Shown: positions 17,011 through 27,553 of the stretch, one piece after another | How positions within the stretch are numbered: position 1 is the first letter of the stretch | Layout: the number at the start of each line of letters is the position of its first letter | Origin: JADLHS01 sp964539515 | Lineage (GTDB): Bacteria; Verrucomicrobiota; Verrucomicrobiia; Limisphaerales; JADLHS01 | Direction of reading: 5' to 3' | Assembly (NCBI GenBank): GCA_964539515.1 | Contig: CAZIJO010000008.1 | Coordinates: 1 to 60,195 of the forward strand | Length of the DNA: 60,195 bases | Notes under the pieces: generated by a model | The model's database searches: none | Told to the model about the DNA's origin: nothing | Seen by the model: only the letters and a program-made list of their open reading frames with translations | Position numbers and translations under genes: made by a program

Positions 17011-18078
17011 ATGAGAATAATTCTGGCACAATCCGGTGGGCTGCCCTTCAAACTCGACCTGGTGCTTTACGGCATTGGCGGGTTGATCCTCCTCGTGGTC
17101 GGCATCCTGGTCATTAACTTCGGCATGATTTACATCCGGGCGCTGTTCTCCGGGGCCAAAGTCACGGTCACCGAGCTGATCGCCCTGCGGTTGCGGGGCA
17201 TTCCGGTGGCTTTGATCGTGGATGGCCGCATCACCGCTGTGAAATCGGGGTTGCCCATCTCCATCGACCAACTTTCCACTCACTTCCTGGCCGGCGGTAA
17301 CGTGCAAATGGTGGTACTCGCGCTGATCGCCGCCCAGAAGGCCGAGATCAATCTCCCTTTCGACCGGGCGTGCGCCATTGACCTCGCGACGAAAGGCACC
17401 GGCAAAACCGTGCTCGAAGCGGTGAAGACCTCCGTGAATCCGAAGGTGATTGACTGTCCCGCCCCGGCTTCGGGGAAGGCAACCATTGATGCGGTGGCCA
17501 AGGACGGCATCGTGATCAAAGCCAAGGCCCGAGTGACTGTGCGAACCAATTTGGATCGATTCGTGGGCGGCGCAACCGAGGAGACCATTATTGCCCGCGT
17601 CGGTGAGGGCATTGTTTCCACCATCGGCTCGTCGGAGACCTACAAGGAGGTATTGGAGAATCCGGATCGCATTTCCAAGACGGTTCTGGGCAAGGCGCTG
17701 GACAGCAACACGGCGTTCGAAATCCTGTCCATCGACATTGCGGACGTTGATGTCGGGAGCAACGTCGGCGCCAAACTCCAGGCGGAGCAGGCCGAAGCCA
17801 ACAAACTGATCGCGCAAGCCCAGGCGGAGGTCCGGCGCGCTGCGGCCGTCGCGACCGAACAGGAAATGGTGGCGCGGGTTTCAGAAATGCGCGCCCGCGT
17901 CGTGGAGGCCGAGGCGCAGATTCCCATTTCCATTGCCCGCGCCTTCGACAAGGGCCATTTGGGGGTGATGGACTATTACCGCCTTAAGAACATCCAGGCA
18001 GATACCACCATGCGCGAAAACATCGGGGGCGAAGTGCCCGATACCTCGGCTCCGGGTGCGCAAGGTTCGAAAACTTAG
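17011..18078 (+). CDS. floA: Flotillin-like protein FloA
   Basis: 355 residues. An N-terminal hydrophobic hairpin (LVLYGIGGLILLVVGILVINFGMIYIRALFSG) anchors it to the inner membrane. After it comes the diagnostic run LIALRLRGIPVALIVDGRI, then IDCPAPASGKATIDAVAKDG in the SPFH-like body, and an Ala/Glu-rich helix (AEQAEANKLIAQAQAEVRRA). This matches the UPF0365/FloA family, which scaffolds membrane microdomains. ATG 17011 (MRIILAQSGG) is chosen over 16975. An unknown membrane-anchored gene and nfeD follow, matching the known flotillin-NfeD association, although nfeD often lies upstream instead. Confidence 0.93.
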   Translation: MRIILAQSGGLPFKLDLVLYGIGGLILLVVGILVINFGMIYIRALFSGAKVTVTELIALRLRGIPVALIVDGRITAVKSGLPISIDQLSTHFLAGGNVQMVVLALIAAQKAEINLPFDRACAIDLATKGTGKTVLEAVKTSVNPKVIDCPAPASGKATIDAVAKDGIVIKAKARVTVRTNLDRFVGGATEETIIARVGEGIVSTIGSSETYKEVLENPDRISKTVLGKALDSNTAFEILSIDIADVDVGSNVGAKLQAEQAEANKLIAQAQAEVRRAAAVATEQEMVARVSEMRARVVEAEAQIPISIARAFDKGHLGVMDYYRLKNIQADTTMRENIGGEVPDTSAPGAQGSKT

Positions 18079-18101
18079 AGTCTCTGGTGTCTGGTGCGCC
18101 A

Positions 18102-18719
18102 ATGAAGTTCCTTTTCGCCGCCGGTCTGTTCGATAGCCCCTGGGTTGTGCTGGCAATCTTGGTGGGCAGCGCCGTGGCGAATTGGCTGGCGAAGCGACGT
18201 CAGGAAAAGCAGGCGGACCAACAGGACCCGCAACCTCCGGGTGAAGAATCAATGCCGCCCGCGCGCCCGTCCGCCTCCGAATTCGATCTTGAGGAGACCC
18301 TGCGCCGGTTGATGGGGGAGGAATCCCGCCCGGCGCCGCGAACACCGCCAGTCATTCCCCAAACGCCCCGTCCCGACCGGTCCCCCACGCGGAGTTGGGC
18401 GGAGGAACTGTTGGTCCCGCAGGTGCCGCCGCCGCGGCCGGCAAGTCCCACGCTCCCGGCGTCACCGCCGCCCCCCATTTTGCCGCCAGCGATCATTACC
18501 CGCCTGGAACCCGCCGGCGAAGTTGATCTTTCGGAGGAACGTTTTGAACAGCTTACCGCGCAAGTAAAGAAGCCGGCCACCGTGGTCACGCATCGGCTGG
18601 GATTCCCGGCGGCCCGCCGCGGCCGGCGCGGCGCGGTGCTTTGGCGCGATGCCCGGAGTGCCCGCCGAGCCTTCGTGGCCGCGCTGGTCTTTGCGCCGCC
18701 GAAAAGCATGGAACCCTGA
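18102..18719 (+). CDS. Proline-rich membrane-anchored protein in the floA-nfeD operon
   Basis: 205 residues. One N-terminal hydrophobic segment (LFDSPWVVLAILVGSAVANWLAKRR reads as an anchor with a basic stop) is followed by a long Pro/Glu-rich low-complexity region (about 35-150) and a short basic C-terminus (FPAARRGRRGAVLWRDARSARRAFVAA). No domain recognised. It lies 23 bp after floA and 29 bp before nfeD, so it probably belongs to the same membrane-organising unit. An adaptor role is inference from position only. Confidence 0.7.
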   Translation: MKFLFAAGLFDSPWVVLAILVGSAVANWLAKRRQEKQADQQDPQPPGEESMPPARPSASEFDLEETLRRLMGEESRPAPRTPPVIPQTPRPDRSPTRSWAEELLVPQVPPPRPASPTLPASPPPPILPPAIITRLEPAGEVDLSEERFEQLTAQVKKPATVVTHRLGFPAARRGRRGAVLWRDARSARRAFVAALVFAPPKSMEP

Positions 18720-18748
18720 CGTCAGCCCAAACCAAACCCGGCGGCCTT

Positions 18749-19204
18749 ATGATTCTCATCTTAACCCTGCTCCTGGTGGGCGCGATTCTACTGTTCCTGG
18801 AGGTCCTGCTGCCCGGCATGATTGCCGGCATCATCGGCTTTGTCTGTTTAATGGCAGCGGTAGTCCTGGGCTACCGGGATTTTGGCTATCAGAAAGGCAG
18901 CGTGATTCTCGGTGGCGTACTGGTGGGGCTGGTGATTGGCGTTTGGTGGTGGCTGAAATTCTTTCCCGAAAGCCGAATGGCCAGGAAGTTTATTTCCAAA
19001 AGCACCACCGGGGAGTTGGGGGTGGCCAAACCCGAATTGCTCCACAGTACCGGGGTCGCGCTGAGTCAATTGCGGCCTTCAGGCAAAGCCAACATCAACG
19101 GCCGGCGGGTGGATGTGGTCACCGAAGGCGGGCTCATTGAACGGGGCGCCGCCATCAAGGTTATTGCGGTGGAGGGGGCGCGGATTGTTGTGCGCGAATG
19201 CTGA
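18749..19204 (+). CDS. NfeD-family membrane protein
   Basis: 151 residues. Three closely spaced hydrophobic segments (LILTLLLVGAILLFLEVLLPG, IAGIIGFVCLMAAVVLG, VILGGVLVGLVIGVWWW) precede a C-terminal OB-like domain with GKANINGRRVDVVTEGGLIE and a terminal IVVREC, the signature of NfeD C-terminal domains. It is a short NfeD without the ClpP-like protease part. NfeD proteins partner flotillin/SPFH proteins, consistent with floA 670 bp upstream. ATG 18749 starts the first membrane helix; the frame stays open upstream to 18641 with no credible coding. Confidence 0.85.
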   Translation: MILILTLLLVGAILLFLEVLLPGMIAGIIGFVCLMAAVVLGYRDFGYQKGSVILGGVLVGLVIGVWWWLKFFPESRMARKFISKSTTGELGVAKPELLHSTGVALSQLRPSGKANINGRRVDVVTEGGLIERGAAIKVIAVEGARIVVREC

Positions 19205-19280
19205 AGCCGGCGGTGGCGCAGCGTCGGGCCGGGATTGCTGCCGCCTGAAAATAAATGACTGAATCCATTATCGAATTGGT

Positions 19281-19679
19281 ATGAATAAGCCATTGAAGAA
19301 GGCGGTAAGCGGCTTTGCCGGATTGCTGCTGGCGACAATCAGCCTGGCGGCGAATACGAACACCGTTCACCATGTCAATCCGGCGGAAGCCAAAGGACTC
19401 ATCGCCAGCAACAAAGTGGTGGTGCTGGACGTCCGCACCCCCAAGGAATTTGCCGCCGGTCACATCGCCGGCGCGACGAACATCAATTTTCTGGCGGCGG
19501 ATTTCGCCAAAGCTGTCACCGGGCTCGACACAAATCGGGCCTACCTCGTTTACTGCGCGGTCGGGGGTCGCAGCACCCAAGCGTTGCCGGCCTTGGAAAA
19601 GCTCGCGCTTCCGTCCCTTTACCATCTCGACGGCGGAATCAAAGCCTGGCAAAAGGCCGGTATGCCGGTGGAGAAGTAA
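19281..19679 (+). CDS. Exported single-domain rhodanese
   Basis: 132 residues with a signal peptide (MNKPLKKAVSGFAGLLLATISLAA). The rhodanese domain has VVVLDVRTPKEFAAGHIAGA, the active-site loop CAVGGRS with the persulfide-forming Cys, and the closing YHLDGGIKAWQKAGMPVEK. It would transfer sulfane sulfur in the periplasm or serve as a redox or sulfur carrier. It follows nfeD by 76 bp, too loose to be confident of co-transcription. Confidence 0.9.
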   Translation: MNKPLKKAVSGFAGLLLATISLAANTNTVHHVNPAEAKGLIASNKVVVLDVRTPKEFAAGHIAGATNINFLAADFAKAVTGLDTNRAYLVYCAVGGRSTQALPALEKLALPSLYHLDGGIKAWQKAGMPVEK

Positions 19680-20512
19680 TGGCATGTTGCGCGAACAGCT
19701 GCATTCATTGCATCATTCGAAGGTCTTTTCGATGAATCGCGTGATCGGTTGATTGGGTGAAGAACCGGAAAGACGAAAGACTGGCGAAATAGGGTTAATC
19801 AGTTGGCGGTTCATCCCCTGGTATCGAAGCCGGAACGGTTGTCGCACGCCATGATTGCCCGGCAAACCGGCCTTCATTACCGGCCGTGGATCTTCTCGCT
19901 ACTTGCCGGCGGGACAGAATCGCCAATCTTCCCCAAGGCCCGTCCGCCAACTTCGTTATCCGGTTGTTTCGAGTGTTGCTCCAAGCCGGGGCTCGGTTGC
20001 TCCTTTAACCAGTGCCAATTTTTGCACACCCTGGCCGAAGTTCACCAAGGATTTCCGTAGGTCCTGCCGAGCCGCTTTCCTGATCCAATCCCCTCGCGTG
20101 CTTGGCATTGTTGATCATGGCTGATGGCCGAATCTGATACTAAGGCGACCCACGGATTGGCACTCGGGCAGCTCATGATTGCCTACCGGAATTAGGTACT
20201 TGAATTTTCCAAACCTTGTGTGCCTTGCCCCGGATTTGCCATCGAGATTGCGCGGATTGGGCTGACGTGACCGCCCGGTCGGTTCCATGGAAAAAAGATG
20301 AAAAAAACACTTGCCAAACCTTATCGGAGAATTCATTGGTTGAGCAACCGCTGAACCAGTATGCGCTTGCATCGGATGACAGGTCGGGGGAGTGGTTTCC
20401 ACAACTTGCAGTACGCGTGTGCCAAGGGTTCGCCGCTAATCGCCTCGGAAAAACACCAATCGCGCAGCGCATCTTCATTTGGCCGGCAAATTTTCTACCC
20501 GGCTCTCGGCTT
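19680..20512. other. 833-bp gap without recognisable genes
   Basis: Open frames here on either strand lack recognisable domains or start signals. An imperfect short palindrome occurs near 19715-19735. The last 200 bases before the prepilin-like gene are A-rich in places (around 20290-20310) and may hold its promoter. No RNA gene was recognised. Confidence 0.4.
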
Positions 20513-21382
<870 letters not shown>

Positions 21383-21478
21383 CTCCTCCCGCCAGCACTG
21401 AATCGATTTCCCCTTGAACGGAATTTGTCGTCAGTTCGCAAACCCAAACCAACCGGAACGTAGTTACCAAACCAAGTT

Positions 21479-24400
21479 ATGAAAACACCCAGAAAATCAT
21501 TGTCCCGATTCCTCCTTGCCGGAGCGGCCATGCTGGCAGCTAGTTTCACCGCTGACTTGGCCGGGGCAGATTACCCCACCACCGTCCTCGGCCAGGACCC
21601 GGTGGGGTATTGGCGTTTCGCCGAAACTGCTCCTGTGTTGAATCTCTCAGCCACGGCCACCAATCGCGGGACGTTGGGTGCGACGCGGAATGGTACCTAC
21701 GAGGGCGATCTGGCCGGTCGGGGTGCCGTTGGCGTTCTTCCCGGCAATCCTGCTGCCCATTTCGACGGTGCCTCAGAATTCGTTTCTGTGGAGTGGCTGG
21801 CGGCGATCAACACGCCCGCCAATTGGTCCGTCGAGGCTTGGTTTGCCCCCGACACCCTGTCTCCCGTCGGGGGGCTGACGTGCATCTTATCCAGCGGGAA
21901 TTTTGCCTCGCCCCGCTCGGGTTGGCTCATTTACCAAAGCACCACTGGCTTTTCCATTCGGTTCTATAATCAGAACGGTACTCTGACATCCATGAACCTC
22001 AACCCGGTCGTGCCCATGACGGTTGGAACATTCATCCATCTGGCCCTTACTTTCGACGGCACCACAGCCCGGTTTTATACCAATGGCGTGCTGGCAATCA
22101 GTGGATCACCAAGTGGTTCCCCCAATTTTGTCCCCGGATATCAAGGACCCTTCAGCTTCGGCGCCCGCAGCGACACGGGTTTTCCAACGCCGTGTACGAT
22201 GGATGAAGTTGTTTACTTCGACACGCTCCTGAGTGCCAGCCAGATTGCTGCCCATGTTGATGCTGCGACCACCAATTCGGCCGGTTATTCGGCTCAAATC
22301 CTTGCCGGGAATCCCTTGCTCTATTTCCGATTGGACGAGCCGGCCTTGCAGGGCACCGCGAATCTCGGCAATTTTGGCAGCGACGTTGATGGTTATTTTG
22401 TCTACCCGGTCGTCGCCGGAAATCCCGGGCCGGCTTCCACCAGCACGCCCACACCGTTTCCCGGCTTTGGTTCGGTGAATCCAAGTATTTCGGTTTCGGG
22501 TTCCAGTGGCAGTCAGGGCGACGGCGGTTACGTCGTTTTGCCTCCGCTGTTGCTCGAGACCAACGGCTTTACGATCACGGGCTGGATTAAGCCCAATGGA
22601 TCGCAAGCCAAGAATGCAGGCGCGGTGATGGTCCGTTCGGTGATTGAAGCCCCGGCCGTCGGGACCACGGCGGGTTTGGTCTTCGACGCCGCCGGCGGAT
22701 TGAATCTCAGTTACAATTGGGATGGAGACGATGCGACCTTCAACTGGGTCAGCGGCCAGGCCTTGACGGACGGAGAATGGAACTTTGCCGCCCTCATCGT
22801 CAGACCAGACCAGGCGATTATCTATGCCCCAGGGGCCAACGCGGGACCGTCAACCAATGTTCACACCCATGCAGTCCTCGCTTTCGATGGGGTTACTTTT
22901 CTCGGCACTGATCCCGCCCAGAGCGGGCTGAACGGCGGCTTGGACGAGGTGGCCGTCTTCAACCGGGCTTTGTCCGTGGGCGAAGTTTACAGCCAGTACG
23001 CAACCGCGGTTGGCGGAAAGGCCCCGCGCATTTTTGCTTCGCCCCAGACGCCAGCTGGAACCTTGTACGCTGGTGACTCGCTTACGCTGAGCGTGGATGC
23101 CGGTGGTACCGCCCCGCTGTCCTACCAGTGGCGGAAGGGTGGGACGCCCCTCCCCAATGAGACCAACTCCACCTACACCATAGCCAGTCTGGTGGCGGGC
23201 GGCCCGGATAGTTACGACGTGGTCGTCACCGGCATCGGTTCCGCCACGAGTGGCAGCGCCAGCATCACGGTTGCCGCTGCGGTCACGCCCATCATCACGC
23301 AGGATATCGCTGTGAACAATCGTGCGATTTATGCGGGTGGCGCAATCAAACTCAGCGTCAATGCGGTCGGCGGTGCCATCGGTTATCAGTGGCAGCATTT
23401 CGGCACAAACCTTCCGGGCGAAACCGCCGCCAGCCTCACCATAGAAAACATTGGCGATACCAACGCCGGTCCCTACCGTGTCGTGGTTTCCAATGCGGTC
23501 AACGTCGTGAACAGTTCAGTGGCTAACATTGCCGTCGCCTCCCCGGCGGCAGGCACCTATGAAGAGCTCATCCTGGCCGACGGTCCGCTCAGTTGGTGGC
23601 GGCTCGATGATGCCACTGGTTCGACCAACTTGCTCGACGCCTTGGGCCGCAATGATGGTACTTGGAACAACACCGTAACGCTCGGAGCCAGCGGTGCGCT
23701 GACAAATAATAACAACAAAGCCGCAACCTTCAGCGCCGTGAACCAGGCTTGGGGCGAGATTGGGACTTTGCCGCCACCGGCTTCGCAAGGGGATTTTACG
23801 ATCGAACTCTGGGTGCGGCCGACGGATGCCCTCGGGACTGAGGCGGTCCCCTTCTCGGAATTCCGCCCAGCCTATGGGATTTATTTTCAGAAGAACACGG
23901 ATGGCACGTGGCGCGGCCGCGACGGTTACGGCGACTTGGACGGTAATGATTCCCGCCAGGCCCTGATTGGTGATGTCACCTTGGGCCAATGGACTCACTT
24001 GGTCGCAGTTTATGGGCCGGACGGCCACCGCACCTTTATCAACGGGCAGTGGGACGGCAATTCGTATATCGACTTCTGCCGCGATCTGAATGTTCCCATC
24101 CGCATTGGCGCGCTGGATCCCTTGCAACAGTACGGCCTCCAGAAGTTCTTCACCGGGGACATCGATGAAGTCGCGGTTTATGACCATGCCTTGAGCAACG
24201 ATCAAATTCTGCAACATTATTTGGTTGGCTTCTACAGCACCAACAATCCGCCTGTGTTTGCGGAACAACCGCAGTCGCAAACGGTGGCTGAAGGCAGCAC
24301 GGTCAATTTCACCACCTTGATTGAGGGCAGTCCAACCATTGGTCAGCAGTGGTACCGGAATGGCATTCCCATTGACTTTGCCGTTAGTACGAACGCAACC

Positions 24401-25450
24401 CTGACCTTGACCAACGTGAGTTACGCCGACGCCATCGGCAAGACGTATCAGTGCGTGGCCACCAACGCCTCCGGCGCCACGCCCAGCAGCGTGGTCACGC
24501 TCACCGTCACGCCGCAACCCGCCTACGTGGTGCTGACCAACAACCTGGTGCTACACATGAAGTTCGACGGGAACCTGGCTGATAGCTCCGGGCGGGGACA
24601 CAACGGTACCGCGGTGGGCGCGCCGCAGTTTGTTCCGGGTGCGGTCGGGTCAGGGGCGCTCCAATACAGTACAGCCGTGGACGGTCCGCAAGGACACGGC
24701 GGCAACGTCCTCGAGGCCAATTACGTGGCGCTGGGATATTTTCCGCCGGGAACGAGTGACTTGTCTTTCAGCAACAACATCAGCTTCTCGGTCGCCTATT
24801 GGTTCAAGACGCCCACGAATGTTGGCTCTGGTGACCTGCCGATCTTCTGCAGCGCCCTCAATTCCTACCAGAATTATGGGCTGACCTTCGCACCCACTTA
24901 CAACCAAAGTCGCGCGGGGGGATGGTCGTGGAGTCTGGGTGATGGGGCGACTTACGCCGGCGAGTACGGGGCGGCTGGCTCCACCTATAACGGCAGCTGG
25001 CACCATCTGGTGCATACCTTCAACCGTCCCGCTGGGGAAGGCATTACCTATTTGGATGGCGTCAGGGTGTCTACGGTCGGTATCTCGGTCCTCGATGATA
25101 TCGACAGCGGTAATAACTTCAACATCGGCCAGGATCCAACCGGTCAATACAACGAGGCCGCTACGAATTATGTGGACGACCTTGCCGTATGGAAGGGCCG
25201 GGTATTGACGGCCAGTGAAGCCTATTCCTCCTACTACGTCGGGAAGAGTTTTGGACAGAGTTTTGATGTCATCGCACCGATCACTGTCGAAACTACCACC
25301 GTGAGTGGGACGAATTACATCGTCTGGCAGGCCGGCACGCTCCGTTGGGCGGATGAGTTGGCCGGGCCCTACGCACCGGTTCCGGGGGCCACACCGCCTT
25401 ATTATCCGGTCACACCGACGGGCACCAAGAAATTCTTCCGGGTCCAGTAG
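21479..25450 (+). CDS. Giant secreted LamG / Ig-like repeat protein
   Basis: 1323 residues with a signal peptide (SRFLLAGAAMLAASFTADLAG). Order by eye: LamG/concanavalin-like 1 (about 31-265, DPVGYWRFAE start), LamG 2 (about 270-510, PLLYFRLDEP), Ig-like 1 (about 515-610, TAPLSYQWRKGG), Ig-like 2 (about 615-690, GYQWQHFG), LamG 3 (about 700-915, GPLSWWRLDDATG), Ig-like 3 (about 925-1010, QQWYRNGIPI) and LamG 4 (about 1020-1255, HMKFDGNLADSSGRG). Each LamG ends in a conserved D-E/D-(V/L)-A-V-(Y/F/W) strand. The C-terminus closes with TKKFFRVQ, a common end for such verrucomicrobial proteins. Probably surface-exposed or released, for adhesion or carbohydrate binding. No catalytic domain seen. 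Confidence 0.9.
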   Translation: MKTPRKSLSRFLLAGAAMLAASFTADLAGADYPTTVLGQDPVGYWRFAETAPVLNLSATATNRGTLGATRNGTYEGDLAGRGAVGVLPGNPAAHFDGASEFVSVEWLAAINTPANWSVEAWFAPDTLSPVGGLTCILSSGNFASPRSGWLIYQSTTGFSIRFYNQNGTLTSMNLNPVVPMTVGTFIHLALTFDGTTARFYTNGVLAISGSPSGSPNFVPGYQGPFSFGARSDTGFPTPCTMDEVVYFDTLLSASQIAAHVDAATTNSAGYSAQILAGNPLLYFRLDEPALQGTANLGNFGSDVDGYFVYPVVAGNPGPASTSTPTPFPGFGSVNPSISVSGSSGSQGDGGYVVLPPLLLETNGFTITGWIKPNGSQAKNAGAVMVRSVIEAPAVGTTAGLVFDAAGGLNLSYNWDGDDATFNWVSGQALTDGEWNFAALIVRPDQAIIYAPGANAGPSTNVHTHAVLAFDGVTFLGTDPAQSGLNGGLDEVAVFNRALSVGEVYSQYATAVGGKAPRIFASPQTPAGTLYAGDSLTLSVDAGGTAPLSYQWRKGGTPLPNETNSTYTIASLVAGGPDSYDVVVTGIGSATSGSASITVAAAVTPIITQDIAVNNRAIYAGGAIKLSVNAVGGAIGYQWQHFGTNLPGETAASLTIENIGDTNAGPYRVVVSNAVNVVNSSVANIAVASPAAGTYEELILADGPLSWWRLDDATGSTNLLDALGRNDGTWNNTVTLGASGALTNNNNKAATFSAVNQAWGEIGTLPPPASQGDFTIELWVRPTDALGTEAVPFSEFRPAYGIYFQKNTDGTWRGRDGYGDLDGNDSRQALIGDVTLGQWTHLVAVYGPDGHRTFINGQWDGNSYIDFCRDLNVPIRIGALDPLQQYGLQKFFTGDIDEVAVYDHALSNDQILQHYLVGFYSTNNPPVFAEQPQSQTVAEGSTVNFTTLIEGSPTIGQQWYRNGIPIDFAVSTNATLTLTNVSYADAIGKTYQCVATNASGATPSSVVTLTVTPQPAYVVLTNNLVLHMKFDGNLADSSGRGHNGTAVGAPQFVPGAVGSGALQYSTAVDGPQGHGGNVLEANYVALGYFPPGTSDLSFSNNISFSVAYWFKTPTNVGSGDLPIFCSALNSYQNYGLTFAPTYNQSRAGGWSWSLGDGATYAGEYGAAGSTYNGSWHHLVHTFNRPAGEGITYLDGVRVSTVGISVLDDIDSGNNFNIGQDPTGQYNEAATNYVDDLAVWKGRVLTASEAYSSYYVGKSFGQSFDVIAPITVETTTVSGTNYIVWQAGTLRWADELAGPYAPVPGATPPYYPVTPTGTKKFFRVQ

Positions 25451-25482
25451 CGGCTGGATGGATTGATCGCTTGTTGTTTCGC

Positions 25483-25514
25483 AACGGCCGGGAGGAAATT
25501 CCCGGCCGTTTTCT
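25483..25514 (+). terminator. Rho-independent terminator after the LamG/Ig gene
   Basis: AACGGCCGGGA (25483-25493), a six-base loop, then TCCCGGCCGTT (25500-25510): an 11-bp perfect GC-rich stem followed by a T-rich tail (TTCTT). It starts 33 bp after the LamG/Ig stop codon. Confidence 0.88.
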
Positions 25515-25643
25515 TGGATTCCACTATTTTCTGTTACCGTGGTAGTCGGGGGTGGTTCGACCGACCGGCTCGCGTGGTGCATAATCATCCTCCTCGGGCG
25601 CAAAGGCCCAACCCTTCCATTCGTGATTCGGATGTGATTTTCG

Positions 25644-26942
25644 TTATTTCACCGCCGCGAAGACCTGCAGCGTCGCACGGGCCATGGCCTCGGCGCTGAA
25701 TTTTTCGGCCACGGCTTTGCGACCCGCTTCGCCCAGTGCCCGGGCCCGATCCGGTTTCAGGAACAATTCTTCCAGCGCATCGGCCAGTGAACCCGCATCA
25801 TTCGGCTCGCACAACAAACCACCGCCCGTGGCTGCAAGAATCTCGGGGAACGCACCTGTGCGCGGTTGTACCACGGGCACACCCGCAGCCAAGGCTTCAA
25901 TGACGTAGAGGCCGAAGGCTTCGCCATAGTGTGCCGGGACGGAAAAGACCGTGAGGCTTTGGAGAAACTCGAGTTTTTCCGCGCGATTCAGGTTCGGGCT
26001 GAAACCGACCTAGCCGATGTAGCCTGCTGCCGCCAGCCGTACGCGCAGCGATTTGACAAAGGGTTCATCCGCCGGGCCGCACCCCCCGCCGATGTGCAGC
26101 TTCAAGCGAGGCACGGAACCGCGCTGTTTAAGCCGGATGTACGCTTCCACGAGCGTATCCAGCCCCTTGTCCTGGCACATTCGTGCGAAGTAACCGAGCA
26201 CGGGCGCGCGCTGACTCTCGCCCCGAGCCCTTCGCCCTTCGATTTGATACCCGGCCAGGTTGATCCCGTCCGGCACCACATGCACCCGCTCCGGCTTCAA
26301 GTTTAGGCGCCGTTTCATGGCTTCGGCGTTCCAATGGCTCGGAGCGATCCACGCGTCCACGTCCGTCGCTCGTTTTGCCAGCAACTCCCAGACAACCGGG
26401 CGCAGATTCGGCGGCAACGCGTCGAGATAGGGTTCCTCCCCCTGGAGGAGGCAGACCACCGGTACTCCCAACTCGGTCTTCATTCTTCGCACCATGCCGA
26501 TGAGCAGGGCGTTCGACAGGCAGATAACATCCGGTTTTGCCTGTTCGCGCAGCCAGGTGATGAGCTCCGTGATCTCCCGATTTTGATTACCGGCCTCGCC
26601 GCGCAACATCGAGAGCAGGAGTTCGCCGACTTCGGTCGCACGCGTTTTCGCTGCACGACCGGCCGCCCATTCGAGCAGGCGGCGCGAATTCAGCAAGCGA
26701 TGCAGCCAGCCGGGCGCCCGACGAAACAACGCGGACTTTTGCTGGAGATAAACGTTGATGCCGCCAAAGAAGATCGGGTTGCCCGCACTCTCATCCGCCT
26801 CATCCACATTGATAGGCAAATACAGCGGCAACATCGTGGCGTCGTGACCCAGTTGACGCAAGGCCGCGACGAGAGCGTTGTCGTGGAAGCAATTGCCACA
26901 AAACATGCCGCCGGCTCCAGGGGTGAGTTGAACGATGTTCAT
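25644..26942 (-). pseudogene. Family 4-type glycosyltransferase interrupted by one in-frame amber codon
   Basis: Read through, the frame is 433 codons. The N-terminus MNIVQLTPGAGGMFCGNCFHDN is the acceptor-domain glycine loop of GT4-like enzymes. The middle has DVICLSNALLIGMVRR, WIAPSHWNAEAMKRR, HVVPDGINL and LGYFARMCQDKGLDTLVEAY. A TAG at 26010-26012 (codon 311) follows LRVRLAAAGYIG. The same frame then continues without any shift through VGFSPNLNRAEKLEFL, FSVPAHYGEAFGLYVIEALA and AAGVPVVQPRTGAFPEI, the expected GT-B sugar-nucleotide motif (E-x7-E region) and C-terminus. Both halves are well conserved, so the lesion is recent, a sequencing error, or read through. ATG 26942 is the natural start; the open frame to 27125 runs into the tRNA. 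Confidence 0.85.
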
Positions 26943-27088
26943 GCGTAGTGCGTCTCTGGACCGGAGAACTTTAGTCGCTTGGTCCACCGGCGCAACTTTC
27001 ATTCGCACGGAGGTTCGCGGTCGCCCGCGTGAACCCGTGCAAATTGATTGCACGCCTACCGTTGGTTTGCTACAAGAGGAGGCAGTTG

Positions 27089-27162
27089 GCGGGTGTGGTT
27101 CAATGGTAGAATGTGGCCTTCCCAAGGCTGAGACGAGGGTTCGATTCCCTTCACCCGCTCCA
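27089..27162 (+). tRNA. tRNA-Gly (anticodon CCC)
   Basis: 74 bases including encoded CCA. Acceptor stem GCGGGTG pairs with CACCCGC. The D arm is GTTCAATGGTAGAAT. The anticodon stem TGGCC/GGCTG encloses loop TTCCCAA, anticodon CCC. The T arm is GAGGGTTCGATTCCCTT, then discriminator T and CCA. A complete cloverleaf. Confidence 0.95.
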
Positions 27163-27174
27163 ATTCCAGATCAA

Positions 27175-27375
27175 ATGTCAGCTACTTCGGCCAGGAAAAC
27201 ACAGCGCAGCCGCCCCAAGGACGACAAGGAGCGCTATTACCTCCTGCCCGGTCAAGGAGGCACGAGTTATCGCCGCAAGCAGCGTTTCATCTTGAAGTCC
27301 TCGATTATTGTTGGGGTCATCGTCTCGGGCATCTTCGCACTGGTGCTGTATCTGGTTTATCGGCCGCCGCACTGA
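27175..27375 (+). CDS. Small single-pass membrane protein
   Basis: 66 residues. A polar, highly basic N-terminus (RKTQRSRPKDDKERYYLLPG) is followed by RRKQRFILKSS and one transmembrane helix (IIVGVIVSGIFALVLYLVY). It begins 13 bp after the tRNA. There is no recognisable family, but the clean division into a charged region and a helix supports a real gene. The N-terminus would face the cytoplasm by the positive-inside rule. Confidence 0.65.
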   Translation: MSATSARKTQRSRPKDDKERYYLLPGQGGTSYRRKQRFILKSSIIVGVIVSGIFALVLYLVYRPPH

Positions 27376-27553
27376 ATCGTGCGTCATGCTCAGCCCAAGG
27401 GCGTGACTTTGGCAAGCCGGCCCGGAACACAGAAAACCCACGTCTGGCCTGCGTTCTAACTGAAACCCACGACATCAAAATCTCCCAACGTCGGAAAATG
27501 GTTCATCCGAAGTTGTTCATGGCTTGGCAGGGGGAAGGTCGGAATTCGGAAGC

